Program-made: the position numbers and the translations under genes
Assembly (NCBI GenBank): GCA_050181295.1
Contig: JBFXDI010000106.1
Coordinates: 1-14,397, forward strand
Length of the DNA: 14,397 bases
From: JBFXDI01 sp050181295
GTDB lineage: Bacteria > Pseudomonadota > Alphaproteobacteria > Rhizobiales > Aestuariivirgaceae
Direction: 5' to 3'
Notes under the pieces: model-generated
Seen by the model: the letters and a program-made list of their open reading frames with translations, nothing else
Told to the model about the DNA's origin: nothing
Databases searched by the model: none
Part shown: piece after piece, positions 1 through 6,797 of the stretch
How positions within the stretch are numbered: the stretch's first letter is position 1
How the letters are laid out: each line of letters begins with the position of its first letter

Positions 1-1
1 C

Positions 2-313
2 GCCTATGTCATCATCAGCGGCGATGCCGATGTCGTGGCGGAGACCTCGGTCGGCGAGGTGCCGCTCGCGACGGTCAGCGAGAACGCCATTGTGGGCGAG
101 ATCGCGATCCTCTGCGATGTGCCCCGCACCGCGACCGTGAAGGCCGGCACGAAGATCGAAACGCTGAAGATCGACAAGGAGCACTTCCTGCGCCTCATCC
201 GGGAGTTCCCGGAGATCGGCATCGAGGTGATGCGCGAGCTTGCGGACCGGCTCACCCGCACGACCACGGAGCTCTCTCAGGCGCGCAACGAGCTGAAACG
301 CCTTCGCCAATAA
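2..313 (+). CDS. Cyclic-nucleotide-binding domain protein, 5'-truncated by window edge
   Basis: The frame is open from the first bases and ends at TAA 311-313, so only the C-terminal 103 residues are visible. They form the second half of a CRP-type cyclic-nucleotide-binding domain. The phosphate-binding cassette is recognisable as GEIAIL followed by PRTATVKA. In this family the cassette holds the Glu and Arg that contact the nucleotide ribose and phosphate, so binding ability looks intact. A helix follows (FLRLIREFPEIG, then MRELADRLTRTTTELS) and the protein ends in a short charged coil. No helix-turn-helix follows, so this is not a complete Crp/Fnr transcription factor. It may be a stand-alone sensor domain, or the C-terminal part of a larger protein whose start is outside the window. 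The next gene starts 21 bases downstream on the same strand. Confidence 0.85.
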   Translation, partial: AYVIISGDADVVAETSVGEVPLATVSENAIVGEIAILCDVPRTATVKAGTKIETLKIDKEHFLRLIREFPEIGIEVMRELADRLTRTTTELSQARNELKRLRQ

Positions 314-334
314 TCCGACCAAAGGGGACCGCAC

Positions 335-892
335 GTGACCGGCATCATCATCGCGGCCGTTGCCGTCGGCCTGATCTTTTACGCCATCTATCTCTACAAC
401 AGCCTGGTGAAGCTCCGGCAGATGACGGCCGAGGGCTGGAGCGGCATCGACGTGCAGCTCAAGCGCCGCACCGACCTCATCCCCAACCTGCTCGCCGCAG
501 TGAAGGGCTACATGACCCATGAGCGCGAGCTCCTGGAGAAGATCACAGAGCTCAGGGGCCAGTCGCAGGCGGCTCAAGGGTCCGACCCCGCCGAGCGCGC
601 CAAGGTGGAAGGCGCCCTGTCGAACGCGCTTCTTCAACTGCGCGCCGTGATGGAGAACTATCCGGACCTCAAGGCCAACCAGAACGTTCTCGACTTCCAG
701 AACTCGCTGGAGGAGATCGAGAACGAGATCCAGATGTCGCGGCGCTACTACAACGGCTCCGTGCGCAATCTGAACGTCATGGTGGAGTCCTTCCCGAGCA
801 ACCTGCTCGCCGGACGGTTCGGGTTCTCGAAAGCCGAGTATTTCGAGCTCGAGAACGCCGCCGACCGCGCCGTCCCCCAGGTGCAGTTCTAG
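335..892 (+). CDS. lemA: LemA family membrane-anchored protein
   Basis: A 185-residue protein starting at GTG 335, with a purine-rich ribosome site AAAGGGG at 321-327, seven bases upstream. Residues 1-20 are one hydrophobic segment that probably anchors the protein. The family hallmark follows at about residues 21-60: YNSLVKLRQ, then GWSGIDVQLKRR and DLIPNLLAAVKGY. The remainder is helical, with the conserved stretch EIENEIQMSRRYYNGSVRNLN near residues 128-148 and a C-terminal FGFSKAEYFE. The length is normal for LemA proteins. The biochemical role of the family is not settled. It is often encoded beside DUF2207 or TPM-domain membrane proteins, as here, where a DUF2207 gene starts 14 bases after the stop. 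Family assignment is secure; function is open, probably envelope-related. Confidence 0.93.
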   Translation: MTGIIIAAVAVGLIFYAIYLYNSLVKLRQMTAEGWSGIDVQLKRRTDLIPNLLAAVKGYMTHERELLEKITELRGQSQAAQGSDPAERAKVEGALSNALLQLRAVMENYPDLKANQNVLDFQNSLEEIENEIQMSRRYYNGSVRNLNVMVESFPSNLLAGRFGFSKAEYFELENAADRAVPQVQF

Positions 893-906
893 GAAGGCCG
901 GCTGCC

Positions 907-2829
907 ATGCGCCATCTGGCGCGGATCGGGGCGTTCCTTCTGGGCCTGCTGGTCGCCTCGCCGGCTTTCGCGGACGAATCGATCCTTCTCTTCGACTCGA
1001 CCGTGACGGTCGAGCCGGATGCGGATCTGCTCGTCACGGAAAGCATCACCGTCAAGGCGGAAGGCTATGAAATCCGGCGCGGCATCTATCGCGACTTTCC
1101 GACGACCTATCGCAAGTCCGACGGCTCCGTGAGCGGCGTTGGCTTCGAGCTGCTTGAGGTCACGCGGGACGGAAGCCCCGAGCCGCATCACACCGAGGGG
1201 ATTGCGGGCGGCATCCGCATCTATGCCGGCAGCGCCGATGTCGTTCTTCAACCGGGGATCTACACCTACGTTTTCCGCTACCGCACCAGCCGGCAGGTCC
1301 GATACTTCGCCGATTATGACGAGGTCTACTGGAACGTCACCGGCAATTTCTGGAACTTTCCGATCGAGCGTGCCGTAGTGCGGATCGTGTTGCCGGAAGG
1401 CGCGCGAATCCTGCAGAAGGCCGCCTATACGGGATCGCAGGGCGCGCCCGGCCGGGACGCGCGTGTCGTGTCGGAGAGCGACCGTCAGGTGGTCTTCGAG
1501 ACGACCCGCCGGCTGTCGCGCAACGAAGGGCTGACGGTCGCCGTCGCTTTCCCCACGGGTCTTGTCGCGAAGCCCGGCCCGGTGGCGGACTTTGCCTGGA
1601 GCCTCTGGGACAATATCGGGCTTGTCGGGCTTATCACGGGAACGCTTCTTGCGGCCTTCTATTATCTGCGCACCTGGAACCGCGTCGGCCGCGATCCGCA
1701 AGGCGGGGTCATCATACCGCTCTTCTCGCCGCCAGAGGCGCTGTCGCCCGCCGCCCTGAGCTATGTGCACTATCAGGGCTTCGACAAGGCTGCGAAAGGC
1801 GCCATGCGTGCCTTCATGGCCGCCATCATGTCGCTGGCCGTGAAAGGGCGGCTGCGCATCGACGCAACAGACGAGAACAAGACCGCGCTGGTTGCGGCCA
1901 AAAGTTCCAGTGAGCCGTTGTCCGGAGGCGAGGCGGTCATCATGGACCGGTTCCTTGCCGGTCGGGATCGCTTCGAGTTCGTGAAGGCCAACGGGACCAC
2001 CATTGCCTCCGCGCAGAGCGCCTTCCGCTCCGCCATACAGAAGGAGCATGAGGGCAAATTCTTTAAGGACAATCTCGGATATTTCACTATCGGCGCGATC
2101 CTCAGCGTCGCCGCGGCCGCGTGCTACCTTTTCTTCCAGCCGACAAGCGATGAGACCAAGACGGTCATCGTCTTCACTTTTGTCCTGGCGCTCGCTGGAT
2201 CGCTCCTGCTGTCGATGGGCTGGCGAAGGCTGCTCGGGTGGGTGCCCGGAGGCAGTTCAAAGATCGCCGGTGTGCTGCTGGCTATTCTCGGCGCCGTGGT
2301 CTTCGGACTGTCGCTGGCGGTTCCGTTCTGGAGCGGCGCACTCCTGACTGGGGGCGTGGCCTGCGCCATCGCGCTCGCGGTCGTGAATGTCGCCTTCTTC
2401 CATCTGCTGCGCGCGCCCACCGTGGTCGGCCGCAAGGTCATGGACCAGATCGAGGGCTTCCGCCTCTATCTGTCGGTCGCCGAGGCGGAGCGCATGAATC
2501 TCGTCGGCGGCCCGCAGATGTCCGTCGAGCTGTTCGAGAAGTTCCTGCCCTTCGCGGTGGCGCTCGGCGTCGAACGACCCTGGTCGGAAGCCTTCGAATC
2601 CTGGCTGAAGCACAGCGCCCCCGACACGGGTTCTAGCAGCGGCTACAGCCCGCGCTGGTACAGCGGCAGCTCCTGGAGCAACGCCAGCCTCGGCCGTGCG
2701 ACAGGCGCGGTCGTGAGCTCCATGGCGGCGGGCATGGCCTCCGCCATGCCTTCGAAGTCGAGCTCCGGTTCGGGCGGCGGCGGGTTCTCCGGCGGAGGAG
2801 GCGGGGGCGGAGGCGGGGGCGGCTGGTAG
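907..2829 (+). CDS. DUF2207 membrane protein with glycine-rich C-terminus
   Basis: A 640-residue membrane protein starting at ATG 907. Its ribosome site AGGAAGG (891-897) overlaps the lemA stop codon, implying co-transcription and possibly coupled translation. Residues 1-22 are a signal peptide ending ASPAFA. An extracytoplasmic DUF2207 domain follows (about 25-230) with the typical IRRGIYRDFPTTY motif near residue 57. A transmembrane helix lies at about 238-256, then the conserved VGRDPQGGVIIPLFSPPEALSP linker, then a further group of hydrophobic helices at roughly 390-500. The cytoplasmic part carries VMDQIEGFRLYLSVAEAERM, also typical of the family. The tail is Ser/Gly-rich and ends in a glycine run closed by Trp. 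The same LemA/DUF2207 pairing is common in bacteria, but the molecular function is unknown. Confidence 0.92.
   Translation: MRHLARIGAFLLGLLVASPAFADESILLFDSTVTVEPDADLLVTESITVKAEGYEIRRGIYRDFPTTYRKSDGSVSGVGFELLEVTRDGSPEPHHTEGIAGGIRIYAGSADVVLQPGIYTYVFRYRTSRQVRYFADYDEVYWNVTGNFWNFPIERAVVRIVLPEGARILQKAAYTGSQGAPGRDARVVSESDRQVVFETTRRLSRNEGLTVAVAFPTGLVAKPGPVADFAWSLWDNIGLVGLITGTLLAAFYYLRTWNRVGRDPQGGVIIPLFSPPEALSPAALSYVHYQGFDKAAKGAMRAFMAAIMSLAVKGRLRIDATDENKTALVAAKSSSEPLSGGEAVIMDRFLAGRDRFEFVKANGTTIASAQSAFRSAIQKEHEGKFFKDNLGYFTIGAILSVAAAACYLFFQPTSDETKTVIVFTFVLALAGSLLLSMGWRRLLGWVPGGSSKIAGVLLAILGAVVFGLSLAVPFWSGALLTGGVACAIALAVVNVAFFHLLRAPTVVGRKVMDQIEGFRLYLSVAEAERMNLVGGPQMSVELFEKFLPFAVALGVERPWSEAFESWLKHSAPDTGSSSGYSPRWYSGSSWSNASLGRATGAVVSSMAAGMASAMPSKSSSGSGGGGFSGGGGGGGGGGGW
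2775..2826 (+). repeat. G-rich low-complexity tract encoding the polyglycine tail
   Basis: The end of the DUF2207 gene is a tract of GGC, GGA and GGG codons with one TTC TCC interruption. It encodes GGGGF, a Ser, and then a run of eleven glycines before the final Trp. Such tails are common in this family, so the tract is coding rather than random. The near-homopolymeric G runs are plausible sites for replication slippage and for sequencing error. Confidence 0.8.
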
Positions 2830-2831
2830 CG

Positions 2832-3602
2832 ATGGCTGGCTGGGATGATCTCGGCGTCGAGCTCGCCCGCTGGGTCGGCGCCGGCAGGACGGCGACCCTC
2901 TGGTGGCGCGATGACGATGCGGCGGATCGCACGCCCGCCGTTGAGCGCCTGGTCGGGCTCGCCGAGGCGTCCGGCGCACCGGTCCATCTCGCGGTCGTGC
3001 CGGCGCCTCTGACGGAGCGACTGACCGCCTATCTCATGCGCAGCGCCGTAACCCGCGTGCTTCAGCACGGCTATGCCCATGCCAACTACGCCCCGAAGGG
3101 CACTGGCAAATGGGAGCTCGGCGACCACCGCCCGCTCGAGGCCGTGCTTGCGGAACTGGATGTCGGACGCCGCCGCCTGGCCGCGGCCTTTGGCAAAAAG
3201 TTCCTTCCGGTGCTCGTGCCGCCTTGGACGCGTATCTCGGACAGCGTCACGGCTGCCCTGGCGGCGGCCGGGTTCGAGGTGCTTTCCACGGAAGGGGCTC
3301 GCGCGGATCGTTTCGCTGCTCCGGGCCTTCTCGCGCTCCATGCCCATTGCGATCCCATCCGGTGGAAGGGCGGAGCGCAGTTTCGGGGCGAGGACCGCTC
3401 GCTCGCCCTGATCGTGGAGCACCTCGCCGCCCGCAGGGAAGGGCGCGCCGACTTGACCGAGCCCACTGGCTTGTGCACCCATCATCTGGCTCTGGACGGG
3501 GAGGGATGGGAGTTCGTGGAACGGCTTCTTCAGTATACGGTTGAGCACCGGGCCGTCCGCTGGATCGCGCTCGAGGACGAGATGGATCGGGATCGGCAAT
3601 GA
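2832..3602 (+). CDS. Polysaccharide deacetylase (NodB-like) family protein
   Basis: A 256-residue protein starting two bases after the DUF2207 stop codon. It carries the three signature blocks of the carbohydrate esterase 4/NodB fold. Block one is WWRDDDA (residues 24-30), supplying the catalytic and metal-binding aspartates. Block two is HGYAHAN, with His79 and His83 as the H-x3-H metal ligands. Block three is PPWTR (130-134). A further His pair occurs at ALHAHCD (169-173). Enzymes of this class remove N- or O-acetyl groups from glycans such as chitin oligomers, peptidoglycan or exopolysaccharide. No signal peptide is visible, so it probably acts in the cytoplasm on a precursor, or is exported by another route. 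Its stop codon overlaps the acetyltransferase start as ATGA, so the two are likely made together. The substrate is unknown. Confidence 0.85.
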   Translation: MAGWDDLGVELARWVGAGRTATLWWRDDDAADRTPAVERLVGLAEASGAPVHLAVVPAPLTERLTAYLMRSAVTRVLQHGYAHANYAPKGTGKWELGDHRPLEAVLAELDVGRRRLAAAFGKKFLPVLVPPWTRISDSVTAALAAAGFEVLSTEGARADRFAAPGLLALHAHCDPIRWKGGAQFRGEDRSLALIVEHLAARREGRADLTEPTGLCTHHLALDGEGWEFVERLLQYTVEHRAVRWIALEDEMDRDRQ

Positions 3603-4456
3603 GCCTCGTTCGCTGGGCGCGGCCTGAGGAGCGGCAGGTCATTCAGCGCTACATCTTCGAGAACATGGGCAAGATCCCCTACGAGCGCTGGGCGAACATC
3701 CTGGATTGCCGCTGGATACCCGAGAACGATCGCTACGGCGTGGTGGTGGTGGGCACAGGCCGGCCGCTCGGCTTCCTCGGTATCGTTTTCGCCGACCGCG
3801 AGATCGGCGGACGCATGCACCGCACCGGAAACATCACCTCCTGGTACCTGGAGAAGGACATGCGCCGCGGCGGCATCGGCCAGGAGATGCTCGCGATGAT
3901 CACCGAGGACCCGAACGTCACCTATACTGCGACGAGCCCCAACATCCGTTCGGGCTCGCTGCTCGCGAAGGTCGGATGGGAGACGCTCGACGGCCAGCGG
4001 CTCGTCTGGCATCGCTCGGGCGAACCCGTGTCGGCCGTCGTGCGCACCGCCACGCCGGAGGAGGTCGAAGCGCGCCTTGGACCGAAGGTGGCCAAGGCGG
4101 TCGTCGATCACGCCGGTCTCAACATCCAGCCCTATCTGATTGAATCTCCGGATGGGCGGGCCTGCCTCGCGGTCACCTATGTGAAGCTCAAGGGCGACGA
4201 TATCGCCCATCACGAGGTTCTGCATGTATCGGACAGGGCGCTCTTCACGGCCCATGCGGCCGACTTCGCCAATGTCGTCCTGCCGCCGCGCAAAGCCGTC
4301 CTTTCCCTCGACTCGCGCTTCACGGATGGCTCGGGCGCGCCCGACGAGACGCTGACGCTCGAGATCCCGCGCTACTGGAAGCCGGCCGGCCTGGCGCCTG
4401 GCGACATTGACTTTCTCTATTCCGAGGTTGTACTGCTTGACCTGAAAATCCAGTAG
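3599..4456 (+). CDS. GNAT-type N-acetyltransferase with extra C-terminal domain
   Basis: A 285-residue protein whose ATG overlaps the preceding stop (ATGA at 3599-3602). The N-terminal half looks like a GNAT acyltransferase. Strands around residues 46-65 (YGVVVV, then PLGFLGIVF) lead to SWYLEKDMRRGGIGQEML. Arg89-x-x-Gly92-x-Gly94 there matches the acetyl-CoA pyrophosphate-binding turn. TATSPNIRSGSLLAKVGWE (about 109-127) fits the usual motif B region. GNAT domains are usually about 140-160 residues, and the remaining roughly 145 residues match no domain I recognise. Translational coupling to a deacetylase suggests that the pair adds and removes acetyl groups on related glycan or amino-sugar substrates. 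That is inference. The fold call is fairly firm; the substrate is unknown. Confidence 0.78.
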   Translation: MSLVRWARPEERQVIQRYIFENMGKIPYERWANILDCRWIPENDRYGVVVVGTGRPLGFLGIVFADREIGGRMHRTGNITSWYLEKDMRRGGIGQEMLAMITEDPNVTYTATSPNIRSGSLLAKVGWETLDGQRLVWHRSGEPVSAVVRTATPEEVEARLGPKVAKAVVDHAGLNIQPYLIESPDGRACLAVTYVKLKGDDIAHHEVLHVSDRALFTAHAADFANVVLPPRKAVLSLDSRFTDGSGAPDETLTLEIPRYWKPAGLAPGDIDFLYSEVVLLDLKIQ

Positions 4457-4541
4457 TTCCAAGCTGTTGTGCCGTCATCTTGCGAATGCTGCGCGAACGC
4501 GGCATCTATGGGACAACTCGGCAGGTTCGGGGTTCATCGAT

Positions 4542-5216
4542 ATGGCAGTGACGCGCAGGGAACTGGTCGCGGGCTTCGGCGCGACGCTGCTCGCCCCCGT
4601 ATCGAGCGGTTTAGCCGCCACCAAGATCTCCAACGCCGGCGCTTACTTCGACGGCACGGCGGAGGACAGCGGCTTCGTCTACCGCCGCACCAACTTCCGC
4701 AGCATCAAGCCCCAGTGGCAGCGGCAGCTCGTCAAGTACAAGTCGAGCGAGCCACAGGGCGCTATCGTTGTCGATACCACGAACCACTTCCTCTATGTGA
4801 TCTTCGAGAACCAGACCGCGCTGCGCTATGGCGTCGGTGTCGGCCGGGACGGTTTTCGCTGGTACGGCCGCGCGCGGATCGACCGCAAGGCCCTGTGGCC
4901 GCGCTGGGTGCCGCCGCCCGAGATGCGCGCCCGCCAGCCCGAACTGCCCGAATCGATGGAAGGTGGCCCGGACAACCCGTTGGGTCCGAGGGCGCTCTAC
5001 CTCTACAGGGACGGCCGCGATCTGGGATACCGTCTGCACGGCACGCTGGAGCCATGGACGATCGGCACCAATGTGTCCTCCGGCTGCGTGCGGATGTTTC
5101 CGGAGGATGTGATAGACCTCTACCAGCGCTGCCCCAAGGGAACGCGCGTGCTGGTTCTCAAGCATCTTGGCGCCCCCGTCATCGACGAGGTGGCGCCCGT
5201 GGACCAGATCAATTGA
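4542..5216 (+). CDS. L,D-transpeptidase (YkuD domain), probable Tat substrate
   Basis: A 224-residue peptidoglycan cross-linking or lipoprotein-anchoring enzyme. An upstream in-frame ATG exists at 4467, but ATG 4542 places a clean signal peptide at the N-terminus: MAVTRRELVAGFGATLL, ending near SSGLAA. The TRREL motif resembles a twin-arginine (Tat) signal. The YkuD domain starts near IVVDTTNHFLYVIFEN. The active site is visible as HGTLEPWTIGTNVSSGCVRM, with His166, Ser180 and catalytic Cys182. The family forms 3-3 peptide cross-links or attaches outer-membrane proteins to peptidoglycan in the periplasm. It is separated from the acetyltransferase gene by 85 bases and followed 14 bases later by an OmpA-like lipoprotein, a plausible peptidoglycan-binding partner. 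Family call is secure; the exact reaction cannot be read from sequence. Confidence 0.92.
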   Translation: MAVTRRELVAGFGATLLAPVSSGLAATKISNAGAYFDGTAEDSGFVYRRTNFRSIKPQWQRQLVKYKSSEPQGAIVVDTTNHFLYVIFENQTALRYGVGVGRDGFRWYGRARIDRKALWPRWVPPPEMRARQPELPESMEGGPDNPLGPRALYLYRDGRDLGYRLHGTLEPWTIGTNVSSGCVRMFPEDVIDLYQRCPKGTRVLVLKHLGAPVIDEVAPVDQIN

Positions 5217-5230
5217 CGGAGCGCAGGAGC

Positions 5231-5767
5231 ATGGCAGCGCAGGTTGGGATAGGACGGCTGCTTTGCGGGCTGCCGGTCGTCGCCGCCCTTCTGCTTGCGG
5301 GCTGTTCGTCGAGCAGCGACGAGCAGCTTCAGGCCTCGATCGCGCCTCCCGCCAACGACACCAACGCGCCCGCCTTCGCCGGCACTCAGATCGCGCCCGG
5401 CAGCGAGGAGGACCTGATGGTGAATGTCGGACGCCGCACCTTCTTCACGGAAGGCTCGGCGACGCTCGACGACACCGCCATGCGGACGCTCGATCTTCAG
5501 GCCGACTGGCTCATGCGCTACCCGCAGTGGAAGGTGAAGCTGCAGGGCTTCTCGGACGATCCGGGTGGCCCGGAAGACAACCGCGCGCTGTCCCAGCGCC
5601 GGGCCGACGCGGTGAGGGAGTATCTGGCCTCGCGCGGGGTCTCGCAGGACCGGATGCTCGCCAAGGGCTATGGCCGCGACCGGCTCGTCCAGGACTGCGA
5701 GGATATTTCCTGCAAGTCGCAGAACCGCCGCGTCATCACCAATCCGCAGGACGCGCCGGAGTTCTGA
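5231..5767 (+). CDS. OmpA/Pal-type peptidoglycan-associated lipoprotein
   Basis: A 178-residue outer-membrane lipoprotein starting at ATG 5231, with GGAG at 5218-5221 as ribosome site. The N-terminus is a lipoprotein signal with lipobox LLAGC, predicting a lipidated Cys at residue 25, followed by a Ser-rich linker. The OmpA-like domain covers about residues 60-172. It contains FFTEGSATLDDTA, VKLQGFSDDPG, and NRALSQRRADAVREYLASRG, followed by the terminal QNRRV motif. The Asp and Arg positions of these motifs bind diaminopimelate in peptidoglycan. GFSDDPGGPEDNRALS replaces the more usual GHTDxxGxxExN, so the pocket is slightly atypical. It resembles Pal, but no tol genes are adjacent. Its last 100 bases overlap the 3' end of the desaturase gene on the other strand. 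Confidence 0.9.
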   Translation: MAAQVGIGRLLCGLPVVAALLLAGCSSSSDEQLQASIAPPANDTNAPAFAGTQIAPGSEEDLMVNVGRRTFFTEGSATLDDTAMRTLDLQADWLMRYPQWKVKLQGFSDDPGGPEDNRALSQRRADAVREYLASRGVSQDRMLAKGYGRDRLVQDCEDISCKSQNRRVITNPQDAPEF

Positions 5768-6660
5768 AGCCGCCGCAGGCCCTCGCGCGGCTCCAGGTCC
5801 GCCGGCTGCGCGACGTTCCATGCAAGTCCGAGCCGGCGCAGCACCACGATCAGCCACCAGCCGGGATCGATCTGACCGTCCTCGACGCCGAGACGAGCTG
5901 AGCCGGGAAAGGCGTGATGGTTTCCGTGCCAGTTCTCGCCGAAGGTGATGAGCCCGATATGCGGGATGTTGTAGCCCTGCACCGCGACCCCATCGACGGC
6001 CCAGCCCTGATGTCCTCGCCGGTGCGCGTAGTGTCCGACGAGCCAGTGCCCGGTCAGTGAGATGCTGACCCGCGCCGCGATGCCCCAGACCAGCCACGGG
6101 AGGCCGCCGACGGCAAAGAACAGCACCGCCCAGGGGAGCTGCTGCAGCATCCAGGTCCGCTCGAGGAAACGGTAGAACGGATCGTCCGCGGCCTCGGGCT
6201 CGATGACGAAGCGCGGCGGCCGGTCGAGCTTGACGGCGCAATGCATCTGCCACCAGGCGTCCACGAAGAACGGCCGGCGATGGGCATAGAGATCGTGGCA
6301 TGCCTGCTGCCGCTGCGCCCAGTCGCGGATATCGTGGGCGGCGATCATCCCGAACGGGCCGGCCATGCCGACGAGCGTGCCGAGATAGACCAGGAGTCGT
6401 TCCAGGTACTTGGGAGCCGCGAAGCTGCGATGGATCAGCAGCCTATGCAGGCCCACCGAATGGCCGGCGCACAACGTCACCGCGCAGGTGGCGAGAAAGA
6501 GCAGGAAGGCATCCAGCGTGAAGGTCAATGGACCGCCGATCACCGCGGCGAGCGTCATGCCGCCGGTCCAGAGCGACTTTCCCGACACCCAGATCACCCG
6601 GCCGGCGACTGCATCGCTGCCATCTTCAGAGATCATCCGGGCAGTCGAGACGCACGTCAT
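5668..6660 (-). CDS. Membrane fatty acid (acyl-CoA type) desaturase
   Basis: A 330-residue integral-membrane di-iron desaturase. The start is placed at ATG 6660 because GGAGGG lies eight bases upstream; an in-frame TTG at 6666 would be too close to that site. Hydrophobic segments lie at about 33-66, 88-108 and 174-200. His box 1 is HRLLIH (72-77) and box 3 is ENWHGNHH (242-249). Where acyl-CoA desaturases usually have HRxHH, this protein has HDIRDWAQRQ (109-118) and a nearby CHDLYAHRRP with His122 and His127, so the second box is a variant. GHWLVGHYAH (204-213) supplies further ligands. It probably introduces double bonds into membrane fatty acids. Residues after about 297 look like a non-conserved extension that runs antisense into the OmpA gene. 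Confidence 0.87.
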   Translation of the reverse strand: MTCVSTARMISEDGSDAVAGRVIWVSGKSLWTGGMTLAAVIGGPLTFTLDAFLLFLATCAVTLCAGHSVGLHRLLIHRSFAAPKYLERLLVYLGTLVGMAGPFGMIAAHDIRDWAQRQQACHDLYAHRRPFFVDAWWQMHCAVKLDRPPRFVIEPEAADDPFYRFLERTWMLQQLPWAVLFFAVGGLPWLVWGIAARVSISLTGHWLVGHYAHRRGHQGWAVDGVAVQGYNIPHIGLITFGENWHGNHHAFPGSARLGVEDGQIDPGWWLIVVLRRLGLAWNVAQPADLEPREGLRRLQNSGASCGLVMTRRFCDLQEISSQSWTSRSRP

Positions 6661-6797
6661 CGGCAAGCCCTCCGGTAGATGGAGCTATCGTCAGATGACC
6701 ACGTGATGCGGCCGAACACAAGGCTTGCAACCCTTCCGGCCGATGCGCAACATGGCAGGCTGTGGGCACCGGCCGCCGGATCGGGAAGGCGGAATAC
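6661..6797. promoter_or_regulatory. Divergent intergenic region, likely holds two promoters
   Basis: This 137-base gap separates the divergent desaturase and ABC-importer genes, so it must contain the promoter of the desaturase and very probably that of the importer. The desaturase ribosome site is readable on the - strand (GGAGGG complementary to about 6669-6674). I found no convincing -35/-10 pair and no operator-like inverted repeat. TTGCAA (6724-6729) and CACGTG (6700-6705) are short palindromes too common to interpret. Confidence 0.5.

Noticed and set aside
889..2049. 386-codon frame on the - strand opposite the DUF2207 gene
   Set aside because: Low-quality composition and complete overlap with a gene that has recognised motifs and a good start site.
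4457..4541. Possible promoter before the L,D-transpeptidase (TTGCGA near 4480 and an AT-richer ATCTAT near 4503)
   Set aside because: The match is weak and spacing not ideal; a promoter here is plausible from the gap but not supported by sequence alone.
4469..5230. A long frame fusing antisense-like sequence to the OmpA lipoprotein
   Set aside because: The part before 5231 overlaps the L,D-transpeptidase in another frame; a lipoprotein signal starts at ATG 5231 with its own ribosome site.
6700..6729. CACGTG and TTGCAA palindromes in the divergent gap as operator sites
   Set aside because: Single six-base palindromes occur often by chance, and no symmetric extension or repeat copy is present.
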